Of a stretch of 7,241 nt of DNA, positions 5,395 to 7,241 are shown in pieces; the first letter of the stretch is position 1, and each line of letters starts with the position of its first letter. Position numbers and translations under genes: made by a program. Where the stretch lies: the NCBI GenBank assembly GCA_964593515.1, contig CAZQJH010000082.1, positions 1 to 7,241 of the forward strand, written 5' to 3'. The notes under the pieces were generated by a model that was not told the origin of the DNA, made no database searches, and saw nothing but the letters and a program-made list of their open reading frames with translations. The DNA is from JAXJYR01 sp964593515. GTDB lineage: Bacteria; Bacillota_I; Bacilli_A; Erysipelotrichales; Erysipelotrichaceae.

Positions 5395-5959
5395 GATAAT
5401 TCACCCACCGATCAATCAACAAGGCAATAATAGCAGTAATGATTGTTGTAGCCATGGCATAAGGTAAAAAACCAGCGACATCTTTAGCTCCATATTGAAA
5501 ACGTAAAGCTAAAACACTAGTAGGAAATAAAGTTACCCCTGCTGTATTCATAATCAAAAAGGTTACCATTGAACGTGAAGCTTTCTTTTGATACTTATTT
5601 TCTTTTTGTAATTCTTTCATGGCTAATAAACCACTAGGTGTGGCTGCACTTCCTAAACCTAACATATTAATAAGTACATTACTACTAATATAAGCTAATG
5701 CATCTTCATTATGTTTTACATCCTTAAATAATACTTTAAAGATTGGATATAAAAGTTTGGCTAAAAGATGTAATAAACCAGCATCTTTCGCAATATATAA
5801 AATCCCATTAAAAAAAGCTACATTCACAATTAGTGGTACAACTACTTCTAGACATTGTTGTCCTACGCCCATTAACACTACTTCCATCCCTTTAACATTA
5901 CCTTGATAAACAAAAACTAACATGCTAGAAAGTAACATCAACAACCAAATTCGACTCAT
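5387..5959 (-). CDS. spmA: Spore maturation protein SpmA
   Basis: SpmA is the partner of SpmB in spore core dehydration, acting in a spore membrane; the pair is a paralogous duo carrying the nucleoside-recognition/Gate domain. The 190-residue protein, close to the 196 of B. subtilis, has hydrophobic segments at about 3-17, 40-56, 130-150 and 165-182. Conserved motifs are NVLINMLGLGSAATPSG (94-110), the ASRSMVTFL stretch (127-135) and NTAGVTLFPTSVLALR (138-153); it ends with LIDRW near the C-terminus. All are readily matched to B. subtilis SpmA. The ATG at 5959 overlaps the dac stop codon as ATGA and follows a GGAGG site, so the genes are translationally coupled. It should be expressed during sporulation with dac and spmB from a promoter outside this window. 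Confidence 0.96.
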   Translation of the reverse strand: MSRIWLLMLLSSMLVFVYQGNVKGMEVVLMGVGQQCLEVVVPLIVNVAFFNGILYIAKDAGLLHLLAKLLYPIFKVLFKDVKHNEDALAYISSNVLINMLGLGSAATPSGLLAMKELQKENKYQKKASRSMVTFLIMNTAGVTLFPTSVLALRFQYGAKDVAGFLPYAMATTIITAIIALLIDRWVNYRE

Positions 5960-6903
5960 TTTTCCTCCAATCGAAATTCATACATTCTAATTTGCTTACC
6001 ATAACTCACTTCAAGATAAATCACTTTATCTTTAATATAACTCGTTACTTTTATTTGTTCATCTTTTAATCGATTAATTTTAATATCTTGTTCAACTTTA
6101 AACTTATAATTCCCTACTTTATATTCGCCTTTTGCCATAATCTTTATTACTTGACTATGCGCAAAAGCTTCTCTAGCTAAATTTTGATGCATTTTAAAAT
6201 CATCATTTTCATTTAAAGTTACTACAATAACTTCTTGATCATCTTTTTTAAATAATGAAACTAAAGTTCTTTTTGCTTTAAGGGTATAACCTGTTTTACC
6301 TCCATAGAAATATTCATCTTCAAAGATTAATCGATGTTTATTTTTCCATCGCATATTATTACTACTTGTATAATATTTAGTATTAATTATTTGCCTAAAA
6401 ACTTTATTTTGATAAGCATATTTCATTAATAATGCCATATCATAACTAGTTGAATAATTAGCCTTAATTTCATCTAATCCACTAGCATTATTAAAACAAC
6501 TATTATGCATACCAATTTGATTAGCTTTTTCATTCATCACTTTCGCAAATTCTTCTTCACTACCACTTATATATTTAGCTAATAAATAGGCTGCATCATT
6601 ACCACTACGTAACATTAAACCATAAAGTAAATCGATTACTTTAACTGAATCATTTTCTTGTAGATATAAAGAAGAACCATCAATCTGCTTAACTTTTTCA
6701 TCTACGATAATTTCATCATCTAACTTACCTTGTTCAATAACAATAATACAAGTCATAATCTTGGAAATACTAGCTACACTTCGAATATCATTCATTGAAT
6801 CATCAAGAAAAATACGTTCATCATCAACAAACATTACACAACTATTAGCTTTTATACCAACAATTTCTATCCATAATAAACAAATAATAATTAAATATTT
6901 CAT
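5956..6903 (-). CDS. Sporulation-associated D-Ala-D-Ala carboxypeptidase (DacB/DacF type)
   Basis: This low-molecular-weight penicillin-binding protein (peptidase S11) removes the terminal D-Ala from peptidoglycan stem peptides. Next to spmA-spmB, a role in limiting cortex cross-linking is likely, as for B. subtilis DacB (sigma-E) or DacF (forespore); I cannot tell which. The catalytic motifs are complete: SISK with Ser45 and Lys48, SGN (100-102) and KTG (203-205, within GGKTGYT). A short signal peptide is visible (K2, hydrophobic 3-17, possible cleavage after IKA at about 19). At 315 residues it is shorter than typical members of about 380-390. The C-terminal domain (about 255-315) is brief, beta-rich and charged, and there is no evident C-terminal membrane anchor. 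The start ATG overlaps the upstream gene's stop as ATGA, and GGTG lies eight bases before it. Confidence 0.93.
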   Translation of the reverse strand: MKYLIIICLLWIEIVGIKANSCVMFVDDERIFLDDSMNDIRSVASISKIMTCIIVIEQGKLDDEIIVDEKVKQIDGSSLYLQENDSVKVIDLLYGLMLRSGNDAAYLLAKYISGSEEEFAKVMNEKANQIGMHNSCFNNASGLDEIKANYSTSYDMALLMKYAYQNKVFRQIINTKYYTSSNNMRWKNKHRLIFEDEYFYGGKTGYTLKAKRTLVSLFKKDDQEVIVVTLNENDDFKMHQNLAREAFAHSQVIKIMAKGEYKVGNYKFKVEQDIKINRLKDEQIKVTSYIKDKVIYLEVSYGKQIRMYEFRLEEK

Positions 6904-7241
6904 TCAAACTTCACCACATTATAAATAAGCTTATTTAACCCTTCATTTTTAACTTCTTTATTATCGACATAAAGACTTAACTTTTTAACGCCATACGCTT
7001 TTAAATTAAGTTTCAATAGCATCCATAAATCTTCTTTAACTTCGTTTTGATTAACTAAAATATCTTTATCGACATATAGCTTACATAATTGTAAATCTCC
7101 TTCTACCTTTTTAATTTTTAAATCATGTAAGCTAGCTTTTAATAATGAAGTTGTTGAAATATCCTTACTTAAAATATTAATATAACTCTTTAAATCATTA
7201 ATATCTTTCTTTAAACGTAAAGTCTTTAATACATAATAATC
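6900..7241 (-). CDS. Unrecognised protein, C-terminal 113 residues (cut by window edge)
   Basis: The frame is open from the right edge to a TGA that overlaps the dac ATG by four bases (ATGA), so this is a real, translationally coupled first member of the visible operon. The fragment has no signal peptide or membrane segment. It starts with a Lys-rich, probably helical region (about 5-40), then an alternating strand/helix region. The pattern L-Y-V-D occurs twice, at 55-58 and 90-93 of the fragment, each followed by charged residues, which hints at two similar beta-alpha units. It does not look like ScpB, DUF2953/YtfI or YtfJ, which flank dac-spm loci in other spore formers. Context suggests a sporulation or cell-envelope role, but I do not recognise the family and assign no function. 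Confidence 0.8.
   Translation of the reverse strand, partial: DYYVLKTLRLKKDINDLKSYINILSKDISTTSLLKASLHDLKIKKVEGDLQLCKLYVDKDILVNQNEVKEDLWMLLKLNLKAYGVKKLSLYVDNKEVKNEGLNKLIYNVVKFE

Noticed and set aside
1..7241. Mobile elements, CRISPR arrays, RNA genes, defence or biosynthetic systems
   Set aside because: I saw no transposase or integrase fragment, no regularly spaced repeats, no tRNA- or rRNA-like segment and no toxin-antitoxin pair. The window is a conserved chromosomal core with unusual order rather than an accessory island.

Overview
The window is AT-rich chromosomal DNA in which every supported gene lies on the minus strand, so transcription runs from position 7241 towards 1. Its content is typical of a low-GC, endospore-forming Firmicute. 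It carries the spore genes spmA and spmB behind a D-Ala-D-Ala carboxypeptidase, a YqfC/YabP-family fragment, strong AGGAGG-type ribosome binding sites and sigma-A-like promoters. UGA is used as a stop codon, so this is not the Mollicute code. The AT-richness and rearranged gene order fit an Erysipelotrichia-like spore former (for example the Coprobacillaceae or Turicibacter groups), but that placement is inference.

In the direction of transcription, the first block (7241 to 4888) is a tightly coupled sporulation operon. It contains the 3' end of an unrecognised gene, a dacB/dacF-type carboxypeptidase, spmA and spmB, each overlapping the next by 4 to 8 bases. These products act on spore cortex peptidoglycan and core dehydration. 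The second block (about 4870 to 470) starts after a 121-base spacer with two sigma-A-like promoters. It holds rluB (23S rRNA pseudouridine synthase), rsmE (16S rRNA m3U1498 methyltransferase), mtaB (tRNA ms2t6A methylthiotransferase) and murE (UDP-MurNAc-tripeptide synthetase). A strong hairpin sits between rluB and rsmE, whereas rsmE-mtaB-murE are nearly contiguous. The third block is rpsU (ribosomal protein S21) with its own consensus promoter and terminator. The last is the 5' end of a yqfC-like sporulation gene with a candidate sigma-E promoter.

The layout joins two neighbourhoods known separately in Bacillus subtilis: dacB-spmA-spmB-rluB, and yqeU(rsmE)-yqeV(mtaB)-...-rpsU-...-yqfC. The seam lies at the rluB/rsmE hairpin, and murE, normally a division/cell-wall cluster gene, is inserted between mtaB and rpsU. 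Housekeeping translation genes are thus flanked on both sides by sporulation genes that need different sigma factors, which explains the internal promoters and terminators.

I found no mobile element, CRISPR array, tRNA, rRNA or defence system. The points most worth checking are the regulatory spacers, the rearranged synteny, the MurE specificity motif, a Cys replacing the usual Pro in the RsmE GPEGG loop, and the unidentified gene at the right edge. No gene-free stretch exceeds 300 bases.
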